A DNA stretch of 64,000 nucleotides from Fibrobacter sp. UBA4297 (GTDB lineage: Bacteria; Fibrobacterota; Fibrobacteria; Fibrobacterales; Fibrobacteraceae). The notes beneath the pieces are model-generated. The model saw nothing but the letters and a program-made list of their open reading frames with translations. It was not told the DNA's origin and ran no database searches. Both the position numbers and the translations under genes were made by a program. This document shows positions 7,447-14,999 of the stretch, piece after piece; position 1 is the stretch's first letter, and each line of letters starts with the position of its first letter. The stretch is from NCBI RefSeq assembly GCF_002394865.1, contig NZ_DGUZ01000019.1, positions 1 through 64,000 on the forward strand, given 5' to 3'.

Positions 7447-7925
7447 AACGAAAACGCCAAAACGGCGCCGTAGCGGCCATCCAGTGGGTTCAGCAGAGGA
7501 GTGATTCCAACCTGCAAGGACTTGCTCTTTTTTTTGGATTCCTCCCATTTTTGATAATAATAATTGTAGTCTTGTTGTCGATTATTCTTGGCTATATCAA
7601 AGACGATATACCCAATTCCAGCTGCAACCATAATGGTAAAAGGTGTAAATATTCCAATAGCCTCTAGAGTTGACAAATCGTCACTTCCTTCAGTATTAAG
7701 ATCCGAACAAATCTTTACCATAAGAGCCCCCATAGTTACGCCCATTCCACCAAAGAATGTCCAAAGCATAACATTGGAAATAAAATCATCAGAGCGATAT
7801 TTTTCCAAGTTGTATTCGTACATTTTCTGATAATACTCAGCAGAATTAGCTGACGCGTCCACAGCAGGTTCTTGCGCCAAGCAAGGCATCATCAACAACG
7901 CAATACACAACAAAATAATTTTCAT
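7443..7925 (-). CDS. Small exported membrane protein, unknown, paralogous to the one at 53865
   Basis: 160 residues from ATG 7925. A longer frame to 8006 runs through a repeat hairpin and is not credible. A signal peptide (MKIILLCIALLMMPCLAQ) is followed by a polar Tyr-rich part, two membrane helices (MLWTFFGGMGVTMGALMV and IGIFTPFTIMVAAGIGYIVF) and a short tail ending SLQVGITPLLNPLDG...GAVLAFSF. The tail and two-helix layout match the protein at 53865-54398, which ends SLQVKMGVTPQGGIGLAFAF. A C-terminal aromatic residue in a beta-like strand is typical of outer-membrane proteins, yet the helices argue for inner-membrane insertion. Function unknown. Confidence 0.7.
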   Translation of the reverse strand: MKIILLCIALLMMPCLAQEPAVDASANSAEYYQKMYEYNLEKYRSDDFISNVMLWTFFGGMGVTMGALMVKICSDLNTEGSDDLSTLEAIGIFTPFTIMVAAGIGYIVFDIAKNNRQQDYNYYYQKWEESKKKSKSLQVGITPLLNPLDGRYGAVLAFSF

Positions 7926-7977
7926 GCGAAATAATATAAAAAAAGAACCCCCGCAAACGCAAATGTTTTGAAAGGAG

Positions 7978-7998
7978 ATGCCGCATCTAGTGCGGCAT
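7978..7998. repeat. GCATGACA-type hairpin repeat
   Basis: ATGCCGCA-TCTAG-TGCGGCAT followed by GACA. It belongs to the dispersed hairpin family whose members end in ATGACA, also at 8048, 14153, 17471, 40909, 60296 and 60366. Confidence 0.7.
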
Positions 7999-8010
7999 GA
8001 CAACACAAAA

Positions 8011-8037
8011 AAGACCCTGCAAAAATTGCAGAGTCTT
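8011..8037 (-). terminator. Intrinsic terminator of pgk
   Basis: Read on the minus strand: AAGACTCTGCAA, loop TTT, TTGCAGGGTCTT, then a T run. The 12-base stem has one mismatch. It lies 57 bases beyond the pgk stop. Confidence 0.85.
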
Positions 8038-8047
8038 TCAAAGGTGA

Positions 8048-8087
8048 TGGATCCTATCGCCCTTTTTAGGGCTCCAGGATGACATTC
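8048..8087. repeat. GGATGACA-type repeat
   Basis: TGGATCCTATC, a GCCCT/AGGGC hairpin, then CTCCAGGATGACA. A closely related unit is at 40985-41023. Confidence 0.7.
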
Positions 8088-8093
8088 CTGTGA

Positions 8094-9350
8094 TTACTTA
8101 TCCGTGAGGAATGCGACGCCCGGAAGAACCTTGCCTTCCAGAAGTTCGAGGGAAGCGCCACCACCCGTAGAGGTGTGGGTCACCTTCTTGTCGGCGCCGT
8201 ACTTCTTGGCAGCCGTAGCGGTATCGCCACCACCGATCACGGTGATTGCGCCGGCAGCGGTAGCTTCGACGATAGCGTCGGCCATAGCCTTGGTAGCCTT
8301 TTCGAAGGCTTCGAATTCGAACACGCCTGCAGGACCGTTCCAGACGATGGTCTTGGCGGACTTGATAGCGTTCACGAAGAGCTTGGTGGACTCGGCGCCC
8401 ACATCGAGGCCCATCCAGCCAGCCGGAATGCCTTCGGCGTCAGAGACAGCCTTCGTAGCGGCATCGGCAGCGAACTTGTCAGCAGCGATGTAGTCAACCG
8501 GGAGGATGATTTCCTTGCCGGCAGCCTTGGCCTTGGCCATCAGATCCGGAACGAGCTTAGCGCCTTCTTCGTCAAACAGGGACGAACCGATTTCGATGTT
8601 GTTCAGAACCTTCTTGAAGGTGAAAGCCATGCCACCGCCGATGATAATCTTGTCGGCCTTGTCGAGGAGGTTGTTGATGAGCTGGATCTTGTCGGCGACC
8701 TTGGCACCGCCGAGGATAGCGAGGAACGGACGCGGAGGATTGTTGAGCACCTGGTCGAATGCCTTGAGTTCCTTGTTCATGAGGAAACCGGCAGCGCGCT
8801 GCGGAAGTTCAACACCAGTCATGGAAGAGTGGTCGCGGTGAGCGGTACCGAATGCGTCGTTCACATAAACGTCAGCGAGCTTTGTGAGGCTTGCGCGGAA
8901 TGCCTTCACGGCTTCCTTGTCGGCCTTTTCCTTAGTTTCGGTGCCATCGGCGTTCTTGATCTTCCTCTTGCCTTCTTCTTCGATGTGGAAGCGGAGGTTT
9001 TCGAGGAGGATGATTTCACCCGGCTTGATAGCGGCGCAGGCGGCTTCGACTTCCGGACCCACGCAGTCGGAGAGGAACTTCACAGGCTTCTTGATGAGTT
9101 CTTCGAGCTTCTTTGCAACCGGAGCGAGCGTATATTTCATGTTCCTTTCGCCATTCGGACGGCCGAGGTGGGAAGCGAGCACGACGGCTGCACCGTGATC
9201 GAGAGCGTACTGGATGGTCGGGAGAGCGGCTTCGATACGCTTGGTGTTGGTGATTTCGCCAGTCACCTTGTCCTGCGGAACGTTGAAGTCAACACGGATG
9301 AACACGCGCTTGCCGGCGAGTTCGAGATCTTCGATAGAAAGCTTTGCCAT
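8094..9350 (-). CDS. pgk: Phosphoglycerate kinase
   Basis: 418 residues, a full-length PGK. It has the N-terminal FIRVDFNVPQD substrate loop, ASHLGRPNGERN, the NDAFGTAHRDHSS motif, the hinge region AILGGAKVADKIQLINNLLDK and the C-terminal nucleotide loop TVIGGGDTATAAKKYG, ending VSHTSTGGG-like (THTSTGGGASLELLEGK). It transfers phosphate from 1,3-bisphosphoglycerate to ADP in glycolysis, one of the ATP-yielding steps of sugar fermentation. AAGGTG precedes the ATG by 6 bases. It appears to be transcribed alone, ending at the stem-loop at 8011-8037. Codon use is strongly biased, as expected for a highly expressed gene. Confidence 0.98.
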   Translation of the reverse strand: MAKLSIEDLELAGKRVFIRVDFNVPQDKVTGEITNTKRIEAALPTIQYALDHGAAVVLASHLGRPNGERNMKYTLAPVAKKLEELIKKPVKFLSDCVGPEVEAACAAIKPGEIILLENLRFHIEEEGKRKIKNADGTETKEKADKEAVKAFRASLTKLADVYVNDAFGTAHRDHSSMTGVELPQRAAGFLMNKELKAFDQVLNNPPRPFLAILGGAKVADKIQLINNLLDKADKIIIGGGMAFTFKKVLNNIEIGSSLFDEEGAKLVPDLMAKAKAAGKEIILPVDYIAADKFAADAATKAVSDAEGIPAGWMGLDVGAESTKLFVNAIKSAKTIVWNGPAGVFEFEAFEKATKAMADAIVEATAAGAITVIGGGDTATAAKKYGADKKVTHTSTGGGASLELLEGKVLPGVAFLTDK

Positions 9351-9412
9351 TATAGCACCTTCTTTTTTAGGGTTAAAATTTTACGGGGGAAAATATAGTA
9401 ACTTTTGCGTAG

Positions 9413-9634
9413 GGCGAACAAAGCGAAGCTGCTTGCAGATTCATTTTTGAGCCCAGCAAAAGACGCTCAAAGAGCGTCAAAAGCGAGAGCAGCGGCAAAA
9501 GTGTACAAGGCGAGAGTAGCAAAATCGTGCTTGCACGAATTTATTACCGAGCCGTAGCCACGGACGCTGTAGGCGTCAAACAACTTGTTGTTTTGACATT
9601 GCCGAGCCGTACTAGATGCGCTCCAAAGGAGCGC
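9413..9634 (+). repeat. Array of two-hairpin modules with CTTG loop and GAGCC box
   Basis: Three successive units share an order of elements: GGCGA-N4-AGC, a stem closed by a CTTG loop (9432, 9530, 9584), 13-16 bases, GAGCC (9449, 9549, 9604), then a second hairpin. The CTTG stems differ but stay paired: CTG/CAG, TCGTG/CACGA, AAACAA/TTGTTT. The second hairpins are GACGCTC-AAA-GAGCGTC (9462-9478), GACGC/GCGTC (9563-9577) and GCGCTCC-AAA-GGAGCGC (9618-9634). Unit 3 lacks a clear GGCGA-AGC part. A fourth unit lies on the minus strand at 41055-41095. No credible ORF occupies this stretch. Confidence 0.65.
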
Positions 9635-9932
9635 CATATAGTAAAGTCGCAACTAGTTACTAGACATTTATTGCTAGAAAAGTCTTCTTGGAGTGTAACA
9701 ATGACATTAAAAGAAGACGATAAAATCCAGACCCCTAACAAATCACGTTTACGTTTGTAACTAGATATTTACAGTACAAATTATCAAACCGATAAATTCA
9801 TGATATTTTTATCACACATATAATTTATGTTACCTAACGCGATTCCCATCACGAAAAAAAATTATATAATTCACAATAGGTGTTTTTTTTATATATTTTC
9901 CAAAAAAATTGGATTATTTCGGAGTAGAAACG
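9635..9932. other. AT-rich spacer and leader before the envelope gene
   Basis: No gene is supported. An inverted repeat GTCTTCTT (9682-9689) / AAGAAGAC (9711-9718) encloses a 21-base loop. The last 150 bases are very AT-rich, contain TATAAT-like words near 9860 and should hold the promoter of the gene at 9933. Confidence 0.5.
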
Positions 9933-10976
9933 ATGAAGCGTTCTTTCTTATTGGCCTTATGCCTTTCCGCAGCTGCAGCTTTTGCAGGAGTATATGATAT
10001 TGCTGATTTCACGGCTAAAGACGCCGTCATGTCTGACAACCAGGTTTTTGCCGCCAATGGCGGTCAAGAACTGAGCACAGCATCCGTTGAAGAAACAGCC
10101 TCCCTCCCCTCTGGCAAAGTAGTTCTCCGCCAGAAGTTCGCCCAAGAATCAGGCTTAAACGCCTACCAGCTCTATGTTGGCGATGCAGGTGATCTTTCTT
10201 CCATGACAGCATTGAGCATTCCGTCTAATGCATCCTACAAGAACGTCATTAAATCCAAGCTGTACGTCCGCCGCGGCATGAAGCCGGGTGACGACGCCGA
10301 AAAGGTCTACTTTGACGGCAAGTTCGTCTATATTCCAGGCGCAACATCCGCTATCGCATTTGTCAACGGCGTTGCCGCAGAACTCAAAAGCGAAGCCCCG
10401 ACATCCGCTGCAAGCGCAGCCCCAGCACAAGAATGTGGCGAATTCGACGTTTCTTGCGACGAGGACATTATTGCAGCAAAGAATACCAAAAACGTTGATG
10501 TTTCTGGCGACCTGAACAGCACAAACTCCTATGCAGATTCCCGCGACTATTCTGCATCTGCAGCCGCCCAAGAAGTTACAGACCGTTTCGGTATTGCTGA
10601 CGAAGTTCGCTTCTGGAGCGCCGTTGCCCTTTCCGCTGTTGCCGCAGGTAGCGCTGTTATCGGCGTTCTCCAGCAGATGAAGTCTAGCGAAGCTGACAAG
10701 GCTTATAAGGACCTTGAAGGCGTTGCCAACGCAGTAGATGAAAAAATCAAGATTGTCTGCAGTTCCATGGGTGACCAAAGCAAGTGCCTCGACTTCTACA
10801 GAAACAAGGCCGACGACAAGGCTTTCCAGGTTAAGAATGGTTGGTCTTATGTAGAACTCCAAAGAAGAATGAAGGTCAACAAGGACACCAAGGAATCTTA
10901 CGCCATGGGTCGCAACATCTGGTTCGGCGTGACGGCCGTTTCGTTGACCACTGCTATCGTATTGTTCGCATGGTAA
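9933..10976 (+). CDS. Exported membrane-associated protein, unknown
   Basis: 347 residues from ATG 9933, with GGAG 8 bases upstream. An in-frame start at 9909 lacks a site. A signal peptide (MKRSFLLALCLSAAAAFAG) leads a polar, Ala-rich domain of about 200 residues that includes a low-complexity linker (APTSAASAAPAQ). A membrane segment (WSAVALSAVAAGSAVIGVL), a helical Cys-containing loop (IVCSSMGDQSKCLDFY) and a C-terminal helix (IWFGVTAVSLTTAIVLFAW) follow. No family was recognised. The TAA overlaps the ATG of folB (TAATG), so the two genes are translationally coupled, though a functional link to folate synthesis is not evident. Confidence 0.72.
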   Translation: MKRSFLLALCLSAAAAFAGVYDIADFTAKDAVMSDNQVFAANGGQELSTASVEETASLPSGKVVLRQKFAQESGLNAYQLYVGDAGDLSSMTALSIPSNASYKNVIKSKLYVRRGMKPGDDAEKVYFDGKFVYIPGATSAIAFVNGVAAELKSEAPTSAASAAPAQECGEFDVSCDEDIIAAKNTKNVDVSGDLNSTNSYADSRDYSASAAAQEVTDRFGIADEVRFWSAVALSAVAAGSAVIGVLQQMKSSEADKAYKDLEGVANAVDEKIKIVCSSMGDQSKCLDFYRNKADDKAFQVKNGWSYVELQRRMKVNKDTKESYAMGRNIWFGVTAVSLTTAIVLFAW

Positions 10977-11338
10977 TGGAACAAGGGCGAATCCGGCTCA
11001 AAGACGTTCAATTTGATTGCATCGTGGGCATACTCCCCTACGAACGCGAAAACGAGCAACCAATCATCTTGAACCTAACCCTTTGGTTGGACTTCGCCAA
11101 AGCAGCAGAGACTGAAGATTTAAACGAATCTATAGACTATGCAAAGTTGGCGGAAGAACTCAAAGGGTTCATCCGCCTTTCTTGTTTTAAGCTAGTCGAA
11201 ACTCTCGTCGTAAAAACCGCAGAATACGTTCTGGAACATTATTCCAAGGCAACCGCGGTTGAAGTATCAGTCGCTAAACCACAAGCGGTTCCCGGATGCC
11301 TCGGGGCCGAAGCAAGCGTTAAGATTAGTAGGAAGTAG
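10976..11338 (+). CDS. folB: Dihydroneopterin aldolase
   Basis: 120 residues from ATG 10976, which shares its A with the upstream stop. An ATG at 10970 would add two residues. The FolB fold is clear: RIRLKDVQFDCIVGILPYER (the catalytic-loop Tyr and the GI.P.ER motif), NLTLWLDFAKAAETEDLNES, IDYAKLAEELKGF, then the Lys/Glu-rich core LVETLVVKTAEYVLEHY and VEVSVAKPQAVPG. The enzyme cleaves 7,8-dihydroneopterin to 6-hydroxymethyl-dihydropterin and glycolaldehyde in folate synthesis. The final residues ISRK and the stop come from a copy of the AGTAGGAAGTAGAC repeat. Confidence 0.92.
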   Translation: MEQGRIRLKDVQFDCIVGILPYERENEQPIILNLTLWLDFAKAAETEDLNESIDYAKLAEELKGFIRLSCFKLVETLVVKTAEYVLEHYSKATAVEVSVAKPQAVPGCLGAEASVKISRK

Positions 11339-11356
11339 ACGGCAGGAAGTCGGAAG
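11322..11356 (+). repeat. AGTAGGAAGTAGACAGTAG element, copy 2
   Basis: AGATTAGTAGGAAGTAGACG followed by GCAGGAAGTCGG. The TAG of folB is inside it. Confidence 0.75.
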
Positions 11357-11373
11357 GAATCTTTTTCAGCCCA

Positions 11374-12903
11374 TCATTCTCTAAAGGCGCGGTAGCGCAG
11401 GGCTTCAGAGAGATCCACAATGTCTACAGCCGAAGCGCCTCGCAAGTCGGCAATCGTCCGCGAAACTTTCAACAACCTAAAGTACCCGCGAGCACTCAAG
11501 TCCATCTTAGAGGCTGCGTTCACGGCGAAGCGCTCTACAACAGGCGCCATCGCCGCAAATTTCCGTGCGTATTCCGATGACATCTCGGCATTGGATTTAA
11601 ACGTCAAATTACGGAAGCGTTCCCGCTGAATCGCACGTGCCGCACATACGCGCCTACGAATATCAGCAGAAGACTCCCCTCGCCCTTTTATCGCAAACAT
11701 CGCAGCATCTACAGGCGGCACGCTCACTTGAATATCAATACGGTCCAATAGCGGACCCGAAATTTTTTCGCGATAACGTTTACGCGCCTCGGGTAAGCAA
11801 GTGCATTCACGCTTCGGATCCATAGAATAGCCACACGGACACGGGTTCATTGCAGCGCCCATCATAAATCGAGCAGGCCACACTACAGTACCGCTTGCTC
11901 GGCTAACCGATATTTCTCCTTCTTCCATCGGTTCGCGTAACGCTTCCAAGACACTCCGGTTGAACTCAGGCAGTTCATCCAGAAACAGTACCCCATTATG
12001 CGCCAAGCTCGCCTCGCCCGGCAAAAGCCTAGTGCCGCCGCCCACAAGCGAAACCATCGACGCCGAGTGATGCGGTGAACGGAACGGTCTAGCAAGCACA
12101 GGTTTAAATTCGTCAGAATCACCTGCACTACGAGCACACGAATGAATTCGCGTTGTCTCCAAGATTTCCTGTTCAGTCATCTCGGGCAAAATTCCCGGCA
12201 AGCATTTCGCACAAAGCGTCTTGCCCGCACCAGGCGACCCAACAAGTAAAAAGTTATGCGCACCAGCAGCGGCAATTTCAAGCGCACGCTTTACGCCTTC
12301 CATCCCCACCACATTCTTAAAATCAGGGACTTTATCATCAACATCTACTCGGTACGAGGCAATCCCTTTTGCAATTTTCACATTCTGACTGGAATTGCGC
12401 GCCAAGATTTCAACACATTCCCCAAGCGAATCCGCACAAACAAAATGAAGACCTTCCACCAGCGAAGCCTCCTGCACATTCCCGCGCGGAATAACGAGAA
12501 TACACCCACGTTCTGTAGACAAATTCATTGCAATGGATAACACACCACGGACAGGCTTCAACAAACCATCCAATGAAAGTTCGCCCACAAAGACATAACG
12601 TTCCAACTGCGGGACTTCAATCTCCCCCGTTGAAACAAGCAAGCCAATCGCCAGCGGAAGGTCTAACGCACTCCCCTCCTTTCGCAGATCCGCAGGTGAC
12701 AAGTTTACCGTTGTACGAAAACCGGTCACCACTTTTCCGATGGAACGTATCGCCGAAACAACACGTTCTCGAGATTCCCTTACCGCATTGTCCGGAAGCC
12801 CAACAAGAGTAAAACCAGGCAGTCCTTGAGCGGCATCGACTTCTACACTAACAGGAACAGCCTTTATTCCAAACAAGCAATAAGAACGGATTCTGCGAAA
12901 CAA
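11374..12903 (-). CDS. comM: YifB/ComM-family Mg-chelatase-like AAA+ ATPase
   Basis: 509 residues. The TTG start at 12903 has AAGGTAGGTG upstream and gives the usual N terminus (SYCLFGIKAVPVSVEVD). The order is a Lon-like ChlI N domain (LPGFTLVGLPDNAVRESRER, NLSPADLRKEGSALDLPLA), the AAA+ core with Walker A GSPGAGKT and the Walker B-like LFLDELPEF, the FRSPHH motif, a CPCG zinc-like cluster (NPCPCGYSMDPKRECTC) and a C-terminal helical domain (SARGYFRLLKVSRTIADL). ComM is a hexameric helicase that aids branch migration in natural transformation; other YifB proteins are less well defined. spoVG starts 12 bases upstream on the same strand, which suggests cotranscription. Confidence 0.93.
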   Translation of the reverse strand: MFRRIRSYCLFGIKAVPVSVEVDAAQGLPGFTLVGLPDNAVRESRERVVSAIRSIGKVVTGFRTTVNLSPADLRKEGSALDLPLAIGLLVSTGEIEVPQLERYVFVGELSLDGLLKPVRGVLSIAMNLSTERGCILVIPRGNVQEASLVEGLHFVCADSLGECVEILARNSSQNVKIAKGIASYRVDVDDKVPDFKNVVGMEGVKRALEIAAAGAHNFLLVGSPGAGKTLCAKCLPGILPEMTEQEILETTRIHSCARSAGDSDEFKPVLARPFRSPHHSASMVSLVGGGTRLLPGEASLAHNGVLFLDELPEFNRSVLEALREPMEEGEISVSRASGTVVWPARFMMGAAMNPCPCGYSMDPKRECTCLPEARKRYREKISGPLLDRIDIQVSVPPVDAAMFAIKGRGESSADIRRRVCAARAIQRERFRNLTFKSNAEMSSEYARKFAAMAPVVERFAVNAASKMDLSARGYFRLLKVSRTIADLRGASAVDIVDLSEALRYRAFRE

Positions 12904-12915
12904 CTTGCACCTACC

Positions 12916-13248
12916 TTAAGCTACTGCAGCCTGATACTTTTCAAGCACGCAATTTTCAATGTGTTCACGCAGCTGACGCGTAATCGGCAAACACACAGTA
13001 CGATAATCTTCGCCCTTGTAGAACGTATCAATCGGGTAGCCCACAAACATGCCATTTTCGCCATCCATCACGCGGAGCCCGCGAATCTGGATTTGGTCGT
13101 TCAACACGATGGTCGCAAGCCCCTTCATGTGGCCAAGGTTTGCACCTTCCTTGAACGGAAATACTTGAACATTCGTCACGGCAAGGCAATCAAATGCCGG
13201 GGACATTGCAGGGAAACCCGGAGTTTTCTTTTCTGTTTTTTCAGCCAT
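12916..13248 (-). CDS. spoVG: SpoVG-family nucleic-acid-binding regulator
   Basis: 110 residues. The family core is plain: VTNVQVFPFKEGANLGHMKGLATIVLNDQIQIRGLRVMDG, then NGMFVGYP and a tail with a conserved Tyr-Pro and a basic helix. SpoVG proteins bind DNA and RNA and adjust gene expression in many bacteria, not only spore formers. GGAGG lies upstream of the ATG. comM follows after 12 bases. The last residues (EKYQAAVA) are a variable helix. Targets in this organism are not known. Confidence 0.92.
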   Translation of the reverse strand: MAEKTEKKTPGFPAMSPAFDCLAVTNVQVFPFKEGANLGHMKGLATIVLNDQIQIRGLRVMDGENGMFVGYPIDTFYKGEDYRTVCLPITRQLREHIENCVLEKYQAAVA

Positions 13249-13483
13249 ATCGGCCTCCTATTTTTTTGAAGATAAACCGCAATTGAACGCACTCGCATTC
13301 TTGCGGAACGCAACACATTATGCAAAAGACGTGCCAAAGCCAGAATTGGCGTTTTTAAGCAAATTTCGGCATTTTCATTCAAATAAAAAAGTGATTAATC
13401 GATTTAATCACTGATTAATCAGTCTTTTTAATTCATATAAGTTAATCAATTTAATACTTTATCCACATTAAATTAAAGCTATA
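13249..13483. other. Spacer upstream of spoVG with ATTAATC palindromes
   Basis: A hairpin GTGATTAA-TCGAT-TTAATCAC (13391-13411) abuts the palindrome ACTGATTAATCAGT (13410-13423), followed on the plus strand by CTTTTT. The core ATTAATC/GATTAAT occurs four times in 33 bases. This is 140-170 bases ahead of spoVG and could be an operator or a structured end. No gene seen. Confidence 0.5.
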
Positions 13484-13590
13484 AAATAAGGTCAATAGTC
13501 ATTAGTCAATGGTCATTAGAAAATCTTTAGTTTCAATAATCAACTATTGACTAATAACCAATAACTAACTACCAATAACTTTTTCTAATT
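13484..13590. repeat. GTCATTAGT-type inverted repeat, copy 1
   Basis: GGTCAATAGTCATTAGTCAA and related words on the left, and AACTATTGACTAATAACCAA on the right, can fold back on each other. Sister copies lie at 19222, 46573, 47660 and a short one at 61400. Confidence 0.75.
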
Positions 13591-13597
13591 TCTACCC

Positions 13598-14146
13598 ATG
13601 CTATTAAAACCGAATATGAAATGGACGGCAAATCAGGGTATCATCCACCCGATGGTCACTGCCGAGTTTTCGCAAACGACAAATTGCATCGTCGTCAAGT
13701 TTACCATTGAAGAACCTGTAGACTGCTACCGCGCCGCCGTTCAGGAAGACAACGGACGCAGCTGGGAAGATTCCTGCGTGGAAATCTTTTTGCAGAACCC
13801 AGCAAACCCAGCCGAATATTTCAACTTCGAAACGACAAGCCGAGGATTTGTACTTGCAGCCCGCGGCACCGATCGCAATAACAGACAAACGCTTCCGCTT
13901 GAAGCAATTGCAAAAATCAAGCGTTCGGGAACAGCGCCAAGCATCCAGGACGATTCCGTCTACTGGACAATGACGGTCGAAATCCCTGCCGAGATTTTTG
14001 GAATTAAAGCATTCGAAGCGCCACTCCGCGGAAACCTCTACAAGTGCGCCGATAAAGCAAACACGCCCCATTACCTGAGCGCGTTCCGCATAGAAACAGA
14101 AAAACCGGACTTTCACCGCCCGGAATTCTTTGATATTTTAGGATAA
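13598..14146 (+). CDS. CBM9-like carbohydrate-binding protein
   Basis: 182 residues with no signal peptide. The segment FTIEEPVDCYRAAVQEDNGR, then SWEDSCVEIFLQNPANPAEYFNFETT, carries the hallmarks of family-9-like carbohydrate-binding modules (W.DD..E.F and YF.FE.N.), and SVYWTMTVEIPAEIFGI and LRGNLYKCADKANTPHYLSA complete the domain. Such stand-alone proteins are common near sugar metabolism genes, and some act as enzymes rather than pure binders. The ligand is unknown. The gene stands alone: the upstream spacer is full of repeats, the downstream one holds a hairpin repeat. An internal ATG at 13616 is an alternative start. Confidence 0.75.
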   Translation: MLLKPNMKWTANQGIIHPMVTAEFSQTTNCIVVKFTIEEPVDCYRAAVQEDNGRSWEDSCVEIFLQNPANPAEYFNFETTSRGFVLAARGTDRNNRQTLPLEAIAKIKRSGTAPSIQDDSVYWTMTVEIPAEIFGIKAFEAPLRGNLYKCADKANTPHYLSAFRIETEKPDFHRPEFFDILG

Positions 14147-14152
14147 ATGGAG

Positions 14153-14198
14153 ATGCCCGCTTACTTCGACTGCGCTCAGCACAGGCTCCGGCGGGCAT
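14153..14198. repeat. GCATGACA-type hairpin repeat
   Basis: ATGCCCGC (14153-14160) pairs with GCGGGCAT (14191-14198) and is followed by GACAGG. It sits between convergent genes and could also stop transcription. Confidence 0.7.
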
Positions 14199-14209
14199 GA
14201 CAGGCGCCA

Positions 14210-14965
14210 TTACATCATACGGAGTTTCATCTCGAAGACGGCGCGATCATTTTCATCAAGGATTCGCATGTACGTAGCCCCGTTGTGGTCCGCACGGAAG
14301 ATTCTCATCGTCTGCCCTTCTTCGGATTCGCCCAAGTAATGGACTTCAAGTTCAGACGGAATGCATAGCTCCAAATCCGAAGCGTTAAACACGTTCAACG
14401 CAAGTTTCACGTACTCGATGTTGTTCATGTGGTGCGACATGTCGATATGCTGCGACAACACCTTTTGCTGATAAACTTCTTCGTATTCTTCGGGCTTCAC
14501 ATTAAAGCGGTCGAATTCATCCGTCATGAACGCTTCCGGGAATCCTTCAGACGGGAAGTCCACATCTGAAAGGCGCATCGGACGATGGCGATCAAGACTG
14601 AGACAGCACATTTCCTGTTTCGCGAAAATAATCGGTTCGCCTTCCACCGTGGTAATTGCCGTATTTTCGTTCAAACGAATCAACTGGTTATCTGCCGGGA
14701 AGGATGTCGTCACAACCTTATCGCGCCAGTACGGACGCTTGAGGAACTTGAACTTCGCCTTGTAAACGACCCAAAAGCCGCCCTTTTCTTTTACCACGAA
14801 ATTGTCCATTTTCATGGCGCCAAAATTTTCTGTAATATTGTCCTGGACCATGAGCGCAGTCTGTGCAAGGCCCATCTTTCCAGAAACATCAATATAAGCC
14901 GAAGTTATTGTTCTCGGCTTTTGGAACACGAGCGGATTTTTCGCCAAAGTATAAATATCAATCAT
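14210..14965 (-). CDS. Acyl-ACP thioesterase
   Basis: 251 residues from ATG 14965; a longer frame to 15052 runs into the divergent neighbour and is not likely. Two hotdog folds are visible. The first begins with TSAYIDVSGKMGLAQTALMVQDNITENFGAM and contains FKFLKRPYWRDKVVTTSFPA, and the second contains VLSQHIDMSHHMNNIEYVKLAL, which matches the N-x-H/HxNN active-site region of the plant-like FatA/FatB family. The enzyme would release fatty acids from acyl carrier protein in the cytoplasm. Chain-length preference cannot be read. It diverges from rluE with only 34 bases between the starts, so the promoters overlap. Confidence 0.85.
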   Translation of the reverse strand: MIDIYTLAKNPLVFQKPRTITSAYIDVSGKMGLAQTALMVQDNITENFGAMKMDNFVVKEKGGFWVVYKAKFKFLKRPYWRDKVVTTSFPADNQLIRLNENTAITTVEGEPIIFAKQEMCCLSLDRHRPMRLSDVDFPSEGFPEAFMTDEFDRFNVKPEEYEEVYQQKVLSQHIDMSHHMNNIEYVKLALNVFNASDLELCIPSELEVHYLGESEEGQTMRIFRADHNGATYMRILDENDRAVFEMKLRMM

Positions 14966-14999
14966 GATTTTAATATAATTTTTTTTATCATTTGGGCGC

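Noticed and set aside
9527..9760. Frame of 77 codons across the hairpin modules
   Set aside because: It reads through structured repeats, has no ribosome site and an unnatural composition.
13484..13590. CRISPR-like look of repeated GTCATTAG words
   Set aside because: Words are irregularly spaced, inverted relative to one another and without unique spacers of constant length; no cas genes.
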